Below, in pieces: positions 1 to 11,500 of a DNA stretch of 64,000 nucleotides (its first letter is position 1; the number at the start of each line of letters is the position of its first letter). The DNA is from Myxocyprinus asiaticus. Lineage: Eukaryota > Chordata > Actinopteri > Cypriniformes > Catostomidae. Position numbers and translations under genes: made by a program. The notes under the pieces are model-generated. The model saw nothing but the letters and a program-made list of their open reading frames with translations, searched no databases and was not told the DNA's origin. Location of the stretch: contig NC_059362.1 of NCBI RefSeq assembly GCF_019703515.2, positions 31,040,326-31,104,325 of the forward strand, read 5' to 3'.

Positions 1-2717
1 CCGCTTTTTTTTTAGATATGCAGCCAATAACCTACAAACAAGGAAGTTTGAAATAATGCCTAAACTAAAGGCTCTGCTATCTAAATTCAGCTGGCTCGAT
101 AAATGTGTTAACGGACAATGATAATGGCCTACTCGGACAACAAATTGCCTCCTAGAGCTGGCAGAAAATACTCAAAAGAGACACAAGCCACATGTGTACA
201 TCTATAAATCACAAATAATATAATATTGAGCAGCAGCTTTTTGAATGATTGGCTAGAGGAGGAGCTGTTGATCAAGTGCTTGTGGACCAGTAGGGACGCA
301 AAATGCCCCCTGATTTACATGAAACTCTACTCACAAGTTTTGGAAAATCAATCGCAGAACTTGGAAACAAAAGCAAAGAAAAATACAGCGTAAGCGTACA
401 AAAATGAAAATATGAGCAAAATTGTCAGAGAGCACAAAAAACAGTAATATAAAGGAAAACATTATTTAGTTTGCAATTCTGATGACTTTGCTTTATTTTT
501 TCTTTTGTTTTGTTTTTGCAGCATATTTTAAATGTGTTTATATATTTTTTATTCATGCTTGTTATTTTTTGATCTGTGCTTATTATTTTGATCTGCGCTT
601 TTTATTTATTTTTGCGCTTATAATTTTTTTATCTGCACTTACTATTTTTTGATTCACGCTTATTATTTTGATTCACGCTTATTATGTTTGGATCTGTGAC
701 AGCAATACTTTTGACAGGATTTTGATCCCATAGAATAGCTCTAATCCAATATTAGCCTGTTGTATATTCCCATATAGAACCATCTAACTAGCCTACTTTC
801 CAAAACAAAGTTCCAGAGAAGTTTGTCTCTAAGAGTAGCTCTATGGGCAATATGTGCTCTGCTAAAATTCGTGCTCTGATTTTCAAAATGCTATGCAATG
901 TGATTCTTATCTCTTCATAAGCTTTCCACCTTATTTTGTCATGTTGACAATCCAAAGAAGACACTTTGAACTGATTTGAAATTACTCAAACATACAAGAG
1001 GCCCACCTCATCAAAACACTCATGATATCTGATCTATGTTTGTACAAATGACCTTTGTTCATGTTCTGGAACAACCAGGTATTGTACAATAAGTGCATGA
1101 ATCAGCTTTGAGTTTAAGAATTCAAAATGTAAGTTTTTGTATAATATTTCTATTTATATAAATTCACAGCTGAATGGACCCCAGATCTGTTAACTACCTC
1201 CCACTTTTATAAATGATTCTTGTGCATGTAAGGATTCTCGTGCAATGTGTTTGAGTTCAAAAGCACATACAGTTTAAACAAATATTGACAGATATACTGT
1301 AAATGTACCTCAGACACATAGGGGGCAATGGTCTTTTATGGTCACTCCATTTGAGAGCGCAAATATCTCTAGACCATTTTGAGTCCATAGACTAACTCTT
1401 ACCACAGGAAAACAATTTTCACAAAGTGTACTGTATATATGACAAAAATGTACAGTATACGTAACATGTGCAAAATACAATAGTTTTAAAATTGATGATC
1501 AACATATAAAACAAACCCCAAAAGCTATTGTAATCATGACCAGTTTTTAAATATCCTTACTGTTCTACTAAAGTTCATTAAAAGCTCTATAAAAAGGATC
1601 TGAAAAATCTCATAACAAATTACCAATTAATAACAATTAGTAAAAACTGTTGTAAATTCGAATTAATTTCTAAAACATTTGAGAGCAAAAACAAAAGTTT
1701 TTTTTTCCAGTTAACACTGACATGAGTAAAAAACAAAAAGAAGAAAAAAAAAAAGAAAAAAAACTGCTTTTTAAATAATTTATTATTAATAATAAAAACC
1801 CTAAGCTAACTTTTCTAAAAGCTATAAGCTAATTTTTCAAGTGGCATCTTAACAATTTAGTTTAGTTAAGGTTTATATATTTTGAAAGTTTACCACAATG
1901 TCCTAGTTTTTAATGCTGGTTTAGACTAGCTTTCATATTTGTTCATAGGGGGGATCTGCTTTTTTTTTAATTTTTTTTTTTTAAGTTTAACAAAAACAAA
2001 CAGTAGATGATGATTCTTGTGTTTGATTAATTGATTTTTGTCTGTTTATTTGGCATTAAAACAACCAACAATTAGATTGGTGCTGTCAATATCATCCTTC
2101 ATCATGCTTTAGAAATTTCCAGTGGCTTAACTCATGCATTATTTGCACTCAATGTTACTCTGATAGAAGAAAGCATTTAAAATTAAATTCAAATGAAGTA
2201 ATTATTAGGTTTGTCAAATATATAGTTGCTCCAAAATCCAGTTGGGTCAAAATTATTTCTACTGTATATGTTATCATTAAGGTGGGGACCAAATCAGTGT
2301 CAGGATCTTTTCACTTTTTATGAGCTTTTCTTATGTACTTTCTGCCTTACCTAGGAAAGTCTTTGAATTCTGAATAACAGACAATAAAAAGTACTGCTCT
2401 GTTTTTTTTGTTTTATATCACATGTTTGTAATTTGTAAATTAATAAACAATATGTTGTACAGGGAATTTAAAGATATGTCAGATTCAGTTTGTAATGGCA
2501 CTAGTGTGTGGATGCAGTGATGGTTGGGTGTTGATTGCATGTTTTGGGCATGTAAACTGTGTGTTTTGCATAGCATTAGCATGTCCACAATGCACAAATA
2601 TGTAAAGTAATTCCCACTCCCATTATAGAAACCATTATACTCTATGTACTTCAGCTTTGCACAAACCAAAGTGTCTAACAAATGCTAAATTGAGAGTGAA
2701 TGTTTTCAGCCAAAGCC
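1..2717. other. AT-rich intergenic DNA, no gene seen
   Basis: I see no exon-like ORF with splice signals, no RNA gene and no clear transposon ends here. The stretch is AT-rich, with several diverged tandem units of the form 'cgcttattattttgat' around 560-690 and A- or T-rich runs near 1700-1790 and 1955-1985. The short ORFs are what random AT-rich sequence gives. Confidence 0.6.
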
Positions 2718-2721
2718 TTAA

Positions 2722-3397
2722 AGGGATAGTTCACCCAAAAATTAAAATTCTCTCATCATTTAATCATCCTCATGCCATATCAGATGTTGATGACTTTCTT
2801 TCTTCTGCAGAACACGGAAGAAAGATTTTAGAAGAACTTCTCAGTTCTTTAGGTCCATACAATGCAAATTAATGGTGACTAAAACTTTGAAGCTCCAAAA
2901 AGCACATAAACAGATGAGAACAGATATAACCCCTTTTCCACTGTACATCTTGCCATTGCAGTCTCTGGGCGAGATCATGATTTCAAGCTTGATTACACTT
3001 CCTAGTGCTTGACGCATGCACAGAGTGCCTGATGATGCAAGGAAGTATAATCGAGCTTGAAATCATGATCGCCAAGGTGACTAATAGTTTTATAGATTTT
3101 AAGTGAAAAGGGAGTTACCTGTTTTCTTCCTGTTTTCATGCAAAACTGATTGGATCACTTCAGAAGACATGAATTAAACCACTGGAATCTTATAGATTAC
3201 TTTTATACTGCTTTAATGTGCTTTTTGGCACTTTAAAGTTTTGATTACTATTCACTTGCATTGTATGGACCTACAGAGCTGAGATATTCTTCTAAAAATC
3301 TTTATGTTCCGCAGAAAAAAGAAAGTCATACACATCTGGGATGGCATGAGAGTGAGAAAATGATGAGAGAATTCTCATTTTTGGGTGAACTATCCCT
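2722..3397. mobile_element. TTAA-flanked foldback MITE (family A), full length
   Basis: The element starts AGGGATAGTTCACCC and ends with the inverted copy GGGTGAACTATCCCT. It is flanked by TTAA at 2718-2721 and 3398-3401. The two halves are extended inverted repeats: a segment such as 'tctttcttctgcagaacac' on the left recurs inverted on the right. The centre carries a second palindrome (tcaagcttgattacacttcc / its reverse complement). It has no coding capacity, so it is a non-autonomous DNA element. Related copies occur at 27817, 30405, 31060, 32839, 43418 and 44648, so it is a high-copy family in this genome. Confidence 0.85.
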
Positions 3398-3401
3398 TTA
3401 A

Positions 3402-5864
3402 TAATAACATTTCAAAGGGACTGGCAGACTGATAGGCTGTCTAGAATGCCACAAACACAGACAAGTGGAGTGATACAAACGGTGAAGCATTACAGTGCTG
3501 TTACTAAATATCCGCAGGCACGATAAGAAAAATTCAGAATCATGAATTGGTTTCATGAACTCAGACCAACCGAGGACTGATTCTAAAAAAATAACTAATC
3601 AACCACTCAAATAAAATGTATATTATGATTATGATCACAAACACATCTTTTGATGTAACAGTAACTGAGAATTGGGATGACCCAATTGTATCACATTTAA
3701 TTCATGTAAAGGACTTTGATTACAATTGATTACAATTAAAAGATAGGCCTGAAAAAAGTCCATCAGTATTCAAGTCCTGGTGATATCACAGACCCAGAAC
3801 ACATCTATCATGAAGGACTTTTCCAGCACAAAACCAATATCTTGTTCAGTTAGAAGATATAGTGTATTATGTATTCCCATAGGTAAGCAGAACACCTTTC
3901 AATCTATAGCTCAACTAAGACAAAAGATAAGCTCATCAATGCAGGAACGAAGGTTGGATCCAACTAAAATGTAAAGATCAAAGTCTTGCAGCCTGAACAA
4001 ATTTGTCTGCAAAAAAATACATGTATGCTATCCAACAATGGAGTCAGGAAGTGTTAAAGCAAATGTAGTATTTATTATGTATGTGTGTATTTTTGTGAAT
4101 AAGTCTGAAAATGAATCCTTTGTTATAAAGAATATTGTATTAAATCTCATACCTTAAGGTTTGCATGATTCATTCCTTTTGCTCTTTACCATTTCAGATT
4201 AGTAGAATCATATTTACATTATTGCATTAACACTGATTATGTTTGTGTGTTTAATTTATGTGAGTATGTGCTTGTGGGAATGCACAATATACCACATCCC
4301 AGAATACAACGTCCCATAACTGTTAAAGCGTCAACACTTTTCAGAAACCAGTAATCAGCAAGTGTTGATAAAGTGGTGTATTATGCATCTCAAATGCAAT
4401 ACACTGGTCATGTCCTGAACAATATAGTGAAACCTCTTGTAGCTTGGATAATGGGAATAATATCTAGAGATTTATGCACATGAATGGAATCAGTTTATAC
4501 TGGTGATTTTAATCAAATTTATTCACTTTGTTATATTGTTATAATTTGTCTTATTCCTTATTTTGTATTTTGTGTTATTTTACTTTGAAAACACATTTAC
4601 AAACAATATAGACCAACAGACCAGTGCCAAATGGTTCAAATTATAAATAATATAAACATAAAACAGTATTTTGTATATTAGTATCTCATTATAACTGTTA
4701 AATGAACGTTTACTATAAAAGTTTATCTTTTCTCCATTTTAATAAAATCACCTAATAAAGCCTACCATTTATTTCTATCAAGAGGTCTTTAATATATGGG
4801 CTATTTGATTAGATAATAGTTATCACAGCTGCACAACCGTCTATGTCTGATACTGTCATCACATACAGAGCAAGTACAGTATCTGCCTTATACTGTAATG
4901 TGGACAAATTCACACATTTTCTAACAGCTATGGTGTCTGGTACAGAGACTGATAAAAGTGTGTGTATGTGTGGTAAATAAGGCAATGAGCGGATCTGTCT
5001 GTCTGTGTGTGTGTGTCCACATACATGCCTCTATGCAGGGATATGTAGTGTAATATATATCTCACATTACACAAAATCAGTGTTGTGTGTTCATTAATAA
5101 TTAGGAACACAATAAATTTGGTTAACACAATGATTATTTATGACAACATTTAAGGTCTTAGACTTTATCAACAGTGTAAAACAAAATTATAATGAAATAG
5201 AAACAAAATTGTTTAATTATCCAGCTGAAATTAAGAAAGATTTTTCTATGCATTATGTTCATAAAATAGCCTTTTTTAAATTTACACAAAATTATATATT
5301 TTAATTAGAGGTAAGGGCCACATTACTTTACATATTTGTGCATGGTGTTTTCACATTCTTGTTATGCATTAAAAAGGACAGATGGGCCACACCTGTAGTG
5401 TCCGACATCTCTTTTAATCACCTCAAAACAGTTCTGATGTGCAGTACATCTACAGTAAATTTGGTTTCATACCAAAAGGACATCATGCAAAGCAATTAAA
5501 ACTACACAAAATAATAGCAACTGAAGCACAAGTCCAAGATCCAAGATTTTAAACAAGTATTCATGATATAACGGGGTTGCTGTATGCTTTCCTTTTACCA
5601 ACAATAGTTTCTTTGCTTCGTTTTTGGTAAATAACAAAGAATTTTGTCTTTTATTTCCACCTTTTTTTTTAATAAATATTAAAGAAAGGATGAGCTAAAC
5701 TTTCAAACCTGTTGAGATTATTGACATTTTAAATTTGTACAACTAAATTTTGAGCTTTGACTGGAGCTAATTTTATTGACTACTACTATTGATTACTGCA
5801 CTTTTCAACTTCAATAAATATAATAATTTAATAATGAATGATAATATACAGTAACAGTTAATAA
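3402..5864. other. AT-rich intergenic DNA, no gene seen
   Basis: Nothing beyond AT-rich unique-looking sequence is visible. There is no ORF with plausible exon structure, no terminal repeats and no RNA gene. A short GT/CA-rich patch lies near 4960-5020. Confidence 0.55.
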
Positions 5865-5875
5865 AAGATAATAGT

Positions 5876-6298
5876 GGGGACCTGGGTAGCTCAGCGAGTA
5901 TTGACGCTGACTACCACCCTTGGAGTTGCGAGTTCGAATCCAGGGTGTGCTGAGTGACTCCAGCCAAGTCTCCTAAGCAACCAAATTGCCCTGTTTGCTA
6001 GGGAGAGTAGAGTCACATGGGGTAACCTCCTTGTGGTTGCGATTAGTGGTTCTCGCTCTCATGGGTTGCGTGGTAAGTTGCACGTGGATTGCAGAGAGTA
6101 GCATGAGCCTCCACATGCTGGGAGTCTCCACGGTGTCATGCACAACGAGCCACGTGATATGATGCGTGGATTGACTGTCTCAGAAGCAGAGGTAATTGAG
6201 ACTTATCCTCTGCCCCCTGGATTGAGGAGTAACCGCACCACCACGAGGACCTAATAAGTAGTGGGAATTGGGCATTCCAAATTGGGGAGAAAAAGGGG

Positions 6299-6348
<50 letters not shown>
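5876..6348 (+). mobile_element. tRNA-derived SINE (cyprinid type) with perfect 11-bp TSD
   Basis: The head looks like a tRNA gene: an A-box-like GGGTAGCTCAGCGAG and a B-box GAGTTCGAATCC about 45 nt later, as in RNA polymerase III promoters. A tRNA-unrelated body follows, then a (TA)n tail at about 6301-6348. The identical 11-mer AAGATAATAGT lies on both sides (5865-5875 and 6349-6359), a textbook LINE-mediated target-site duplication. The body resembles the tRNA-derived SINEs known from carps (HAmo-SINE type); that name is from memory. The perfect duplication suggests a fairly recent insertion. It is not a functional tRNA gene because no folded acceptor stem closes. Confidence 0.85.
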
Positions 6349-6351
<3 letters not shown>

Positions 6352-6359
6352 ATAATAGT

Positions 6360-7732
6360 ATAATAACAATACATAGTTTTTTCTTTACTCTGCAAACTCA
6401 AAAAATTAAAAAATGTACCAATACCGCAAAAAAGTAATCCACTACAAAGTACCAATTACTTCTATGTAATTGTAATCAGACTACTTTACAAATTATTTGA
6501 GTGAAAATGTAATCACATTACTAAATCCTTTTAAGTTACTATCTAAAATACTTTTCACAATATTTTTTTTTTTTTTTTTTTTTTTTAAATCAACAAATTC
6601 AAATAGTGTCTAGTATATTTCCTGGTTGCTCATTGTCGCTCATACCATTCATACACAGCAGCACCACACATTTCTCCTTAACAATAACACATTAGGTGGC
6701 ATACACCCTTCAGCTGTCACAGAAACACAAACAGACATACATATTAACATAATTCATGTTTTAAATTCTACAGTTAAGTTACACTACTTATGACTTAAAA
6801 AGTTATTAAATTACAATGACTAATTACTTTATAATCATATAACACTCAACACTGTTGAGGGTATGTGAGTTTAAAGAGGGATTTGTGTTTGTGTGGCCCA
6901 GCCACTGGCCGAAGTCATAGGATGTTTGTCTCTGAGCAATGGGCAAGACACTGAAACTGCAATGCTTTTACAGACAAGGAGGATATTTATCTTTTAAAGA
7001 GGAGCCATTGTCTTTCTTGTCTTCAAAACAGTTGTTTAAAAACTTACATTGACATAACATGAACATGATGCATTCCTCCAAAAGCACACAATCAGACCAT
7101 GACAGTTGTGATCACACACTTCTATAAAGTAAAACATGTCCTATATGATGTTCTATATCAAATTATGTTTCTAATGTTGCTTTATTTAGGGACCAATTCT
7201 AGCACATTTTGGTTGAACGACCCTCCATGAACATTAAAGTAAACAGGACTAAGGGGCAAAAGGTTTAATCATTTATTCTCATCTCATTATGAGTCTAGCC
7301 TTTTTGGCAATGATGTCAAAATAATAATAATAATAATAATAAAAAATGCAGAAAAAGCACATTGCTGTAGATAGCAAGAAATCCAGTCAAGCATTATCAG
7401 AATGTCAAAATGAAATGCAAAGAATATTAAAATAAAATGCAACCAAAATAAATTTGTTTGTGCAGATTTACTATGGTATCAGTTTTACTAACTAAGATTA
7501 GCTTTATGACCTAGTCTGGTTTTTTTGGATACCTTGTCCTGCTTTTTATCTTCTTGTACTACCTGTCATTAGATGACATCACAGAAAGAGCTGGAAGGTT
7601 TTTGTTCTACAGTGATGCTACCTATTTTTAAAGCAGGTTGTACATATTTTAAAATTATTCATGTATTCTTATTTAAAAAGTTAGACTTCAGTCATGCAAT
7701 TTGATAGTAATTGTATTAGTTCATACAAAATT
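6360..7732. other. AT-rich intergenic DNA, no gene seen
   Basis: Low-complexity patches include a T-run at about 6560-6586 and (AAT)n at 7319-7340. No exon, RNA gene or paired terminal repeat was recognised. Confidence 0.5.
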
Positions 7733-7734
7733 TG

Positions 7735-8065
7735 GGAACACTTTACAATATGGTTTTAAACTTTAACGTTAGTTAATGTAATAGTTAACACAAACTTACA
7801 ATGAACAATTGTATAGTATTTATTTATCTTTTTATTTATTTTTATTTTTTTTTTATTTTTTTTTACATATACCAATACAGTAGACCTATAGTTAAAATGA
7901 ACCAAGATTATAAAAATATTGGTAAAACATTACAATAAGGTTGCATTCATTAACCTTAGATTACTTAATAGTTAACATGAACTAACACTGAACAATACTT
8001 TTTCAGCATTTATGTATATCATATAAAAAATTAAAACAACGAACTAGTAAAAACAATATGTTGTC
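7735..8065. mobile_element. Degenerate foldback element (ACACTTTACAATAAGG family)
   Basis: The motif ACACTTTACAATATGG at about 7739, with 'gttagttaatg...gttaacacaaacttacaatgaac', recurs as ACATTACAATAAGG with 'cattaacctta...gttaacatgaactaacactgaac' at about 7927. This looks like two fragments of one family. A better-preserved copy with both inverted ends lies in an apoB intron at 25756-26101. It is decayed and non-coding. Confidence 0.5.
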
Positions 8066-8291
8066 TGTAAATTCAACAGGGGTTTGTATTAAATGAAAAT
8101 GCATATACAGTATCTAACTCTCATTTTAAACAAGCAAATATACAAAATTAGGCAATAAAATAACAGATATTCCAAATCAAGTGTCCTCCCAAAAATGCCT
8201 TTTCTTCCAACCGTCTATCTTTTCATTTGAAAGCCCACTCACTCATTGTATGAAACTAGTTGCCTTTATCCTGCCACAGAGGCGCAAGATA

Positions 8292-8370
8292 TGAACTTTG
8301 GAGTGGGGATTATATTCTTTGTGACTGCCATATCTCCTCCCATTTCTACATGACCTTCCATAATATATAA
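8292..8370 (+). promoter_or_regulatory. apoB core promoter: HNF4-like site and TATA box
   Basis: A TATA box (atatataa) lies at 8363-8370, 78 bp before the apoB start codon. It places the transcription start near 8395-8400 and leaves a 5' UTR of about 50 nt. At 8292-8300 TGAACTTTG is the reverse complement of CAAAGTTCA, the HNF4-type half-site motif. GGCGCAAGAT just before it (8281-8290) resembles a C/EBP half site. Mammalian APOB promoters use HNF4 and C/EBP sites within about 100 bp of the start, so the arrangement fits liver/intestine expression. The motif matches are seen in the sequence; the binding is inferred. Confidence 0.55.
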
Positions 8371-8447
8371 GGCCATTGGCAGCAGTAATACAGCAGATCC
8401 CAGCTAATTCACGTCTGTCTTAAGGAGAGAGCTTAACAGAACCCATC

Positions 8448-8502
8448 ATGGGGGACACTAAGCTCTACCTTTTGATGCTTCTATGCACCATAATTTTGAC
8501 AG
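8448..8502 (+). CDS. apob: apoB exon 1: signal peptide
   Basis: The start is ATG at 8448 (context catcATGggg). The exon encodes MGDTKLYLLMLLCTIILT plus the first base of the next codon, a typical 18-20 residue secretory signal peptide with a leucine-rich core. The donor is AG|gtaagt. Exon 2 continues DAQDEEAPCL, so cleavage near T/D is likely. No other in-frame ATG lies between the TATA box and this codon. Confidence 0.9.
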
Positions 8503-11500
8503 GTAAGTACCACTAAGGATTTAAAGACCTTGCCCAGGGATTTTTTTTTTATACATATAATTTATTATTTAATTATTTTTGATGAGGGATAGGGTGTAGG
8601 GGGTCATATTTCAGTTCTAATAGTACTCAACTGTTTTTAGTTGAAGTGGGGAGGAAATGATAAATAGCCTATGCAATACAGGATAAGTATCTAACTGCTC
8701 ATAACCATACATAAAATGCATACAATGTCTATATAAATATATATATATATTGTAGTGTTGAAGTCTTCGTTGGTGATTTTTAGTGTCATATTGAATTTTA
8801 ATCATTTTTTATTGACTAAAGTTGCATCGTATTGTAACTATTGTCAGGTAGCTGGTGTTTTGATATTGTTTGTATAATCCTCTTTGTTGTTTTTCACTTG
8901 TAGATGCTCAAGACGAGGAAGCACCATGCCTTTGTAAGTGCTAAGCTAATAATTTTTTAACAGTCATAGTTTTTTTTTCTCCAATAGTTTATTAAGGTTC
9001 TGAAAAAAAAAAAAAAAGAAAAGAAATAGTACATTTTGTTTATTTTCTATATAATTTATCTCTTCATTTCACAAGAGCAATCTATTGTTTTCGAGTTATG
9101 GTCAATCATTAATGACATGATTTGTGTTCCCCTAGTGGCCAAAAGGTATAAGAGCTTTCACAAGTATGAATACACATACGAAACAGAGTCCTTAAATGCT
9201 CTGAATGGGGAAATGAACGGCCCAAAGGCCAGCTGCAAGGTATGCGTGTCGACGTTGTCGATTCTTTGAAATCATTCCAAAATCACAAACCTCATAACAA
9301 CCTCATTCAACCTCTGTTTAACATAGGTTGAAATTGACGTCCCAGGAACATGTAGCTACATTGTGCACACAACTGAGTGCACGTTGAGCGAGGTGATCGA
9401 TGTTGATGCAGAAAGAAAGCCTGTCTTTGGGCCATCTGCTGGTGCAGATGACTTCAAGGCTGCCATGGAGAAGTAGGTTTTATCGTGGTTTTCAATTTGA
9501 AAACATTGCTAATCAGGTCGAAATGAATATTAAAATGAACATATACTGTATTGGAATAAATTAAACACAGATTATTCTGTTACTTTCTTTTATCTACCTT
9601 CTAGTAAATACCAACAGGACCCTTGACAGAATGATTTAGAGGAAAGTGATCATGTTGAACAAACAATGACCAACCTTAATCTTGTTACTCAGGAACCCAC
9701 TTAAGTTCACCGTTGAGGGAGACAATGAGATCAAGTTGTTCCCCGAGGATGATGAGCCAGTCAACATCCTGAACATCAAGAGAGGTCTGATCTCAGCCCT
9801 GGCAGTGCCTGTGCTTGAAGAGGACAGGAACAAGAAAATGGTCAGTCAGTCATTCATTCTAACACAGAGAAACCTTAATGACAGTAAAAGTAGTGATGCT
9901 ACAAAAGTAAATTTTTAACATGACAGCTGTTATAGTGTAGCTTTTCCTGTAACAAGCTAATTTTCCCAACAAGTTTTCTATGTCACATTGTATTGTGCCC
10001 ACTGCCCATATTCAAGCAAGTGAGCTGATGCTGTAATCAAACCCACTCGCTAAGAATGTTTCTGTCTCTCTCAAGTAGCACTGAGAACTTATCGAATTGT
10101 TGGTTTAAATAGTTGGATTTAGAAAAATAGGTTTTTAAGATGAACTTGAGATGAAGGTCTTCAATGAACTTGTTGAAGAAATTCTCTGATTAATTCATAG
10201 ATGTATTTTGGGTAAATGTATGTGTTCGAGTTTATTGTTGTCACCTTTAAAATTACATAAACTGATAACTATCTAAACATATTGCTGCCTTAAACAGTGT
10301 TAAAATAATACTAAAATAGTACCTTGTAGTTGGCTACTTTTTGTTAGCTTTTTGTGTAGTTAGCAACTTTTTTAAAAGAGTAACATCAATGTTTAACTAC
10401 TTTAAAGGAATGTTCTGGGTAAAAAAATAAAAATAATTAAGCTTAATTAATAGCATTTGTGGCATAATTTTGATTACCACAAACACACTTAAAAAAGGCT
10501 AACATGTGTTTACATCTTGTGGCTATACTTTTAAAACAGTGTATATTTTAACGTTTATGAACTGGTCCCATTCACTTCCATTGTAATTGTTTCAGTTAAC
10601 CATGATTTTTGCTTCTTCTTTTTTTTATAAACGTCTAAATAATTTTTGTGGTAATTAACATTATGCCACAAATACTGTTGATTGAGCTTAACTTGTTCTG
10701 CCCTTATAGCATTACTTTAAATAATGAGCTGCTTGTTACAGCCAAGAAATGCAGTTTAAAAGTAACTTACCCAACATGGATTACAACTTTGAACTTTCTT
10801 CCAAACCAGCCCACCATTTACGGTTTGTGCAAGACTGGCTACTCTGTGAACACCAGAGAGGATATTGCCACTGATGTCACTCTCAACAGAGACCTGTCCA
10901 ATTGTGACAATTTCAGGCCACTCAAGGACCACACCAGCCCCCTGGCCCTTATCACAGGCATGGTAAGTAATTCCATCTTTATGTTTATATAAGAGAAAAT
11001 AACTGTATGTACTTGATATCTGAGAGAATCATGATTTATATTGAACTTGCTTTATTTCATCACACAGCACTACCCACTTGCTCAGCTGATCAGGAGTAGC
11101 CAAACCTGCAGCTACAAGTTTGATAATGAACAGAAGCATATGACCTCTGGTGCTTGCACTGAAAACCACATTCTTGTGCCTTTTTCATACAAGTGGGTTT
11201 ATTATCAGCTACATGACAACTTACATTTTGACTCACCATTTATTTTATTGCTCCGCTAAGTCACATTTTTGATCATCAACAGAGGAGAGTATGGAGTTAC
11301 TAATGTTGGAAAACAGGCCTTGACTCTGGTGGGAGTGACCGAGTACAATGACAGAATATTTGACCGCAGTAAGCAATAGCTCATACATTTGAATTAGTAC
11401 ACTTTCAATGTGATCCTTTCAATGTGATCAGTGAACAGAGGTAATCCTATTCTGTTGGTTTACCCACTTCTAGATGTAGCCAACATGAAGACCCTGCACC

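Noticed and set aside
3780..3974. 64-codon ORF (MISQTQNTSIMKDF...)
   Set aside because: No homology recognised, no splice context, and chance length in AT-rich DNA.
5876..5960. Possible tRNA gene
   Set aside because: It has A and B boxes but no proper cloverleaf or acceptor stem, a SINE body follows directly, and a target duplication flanks the whole unit.
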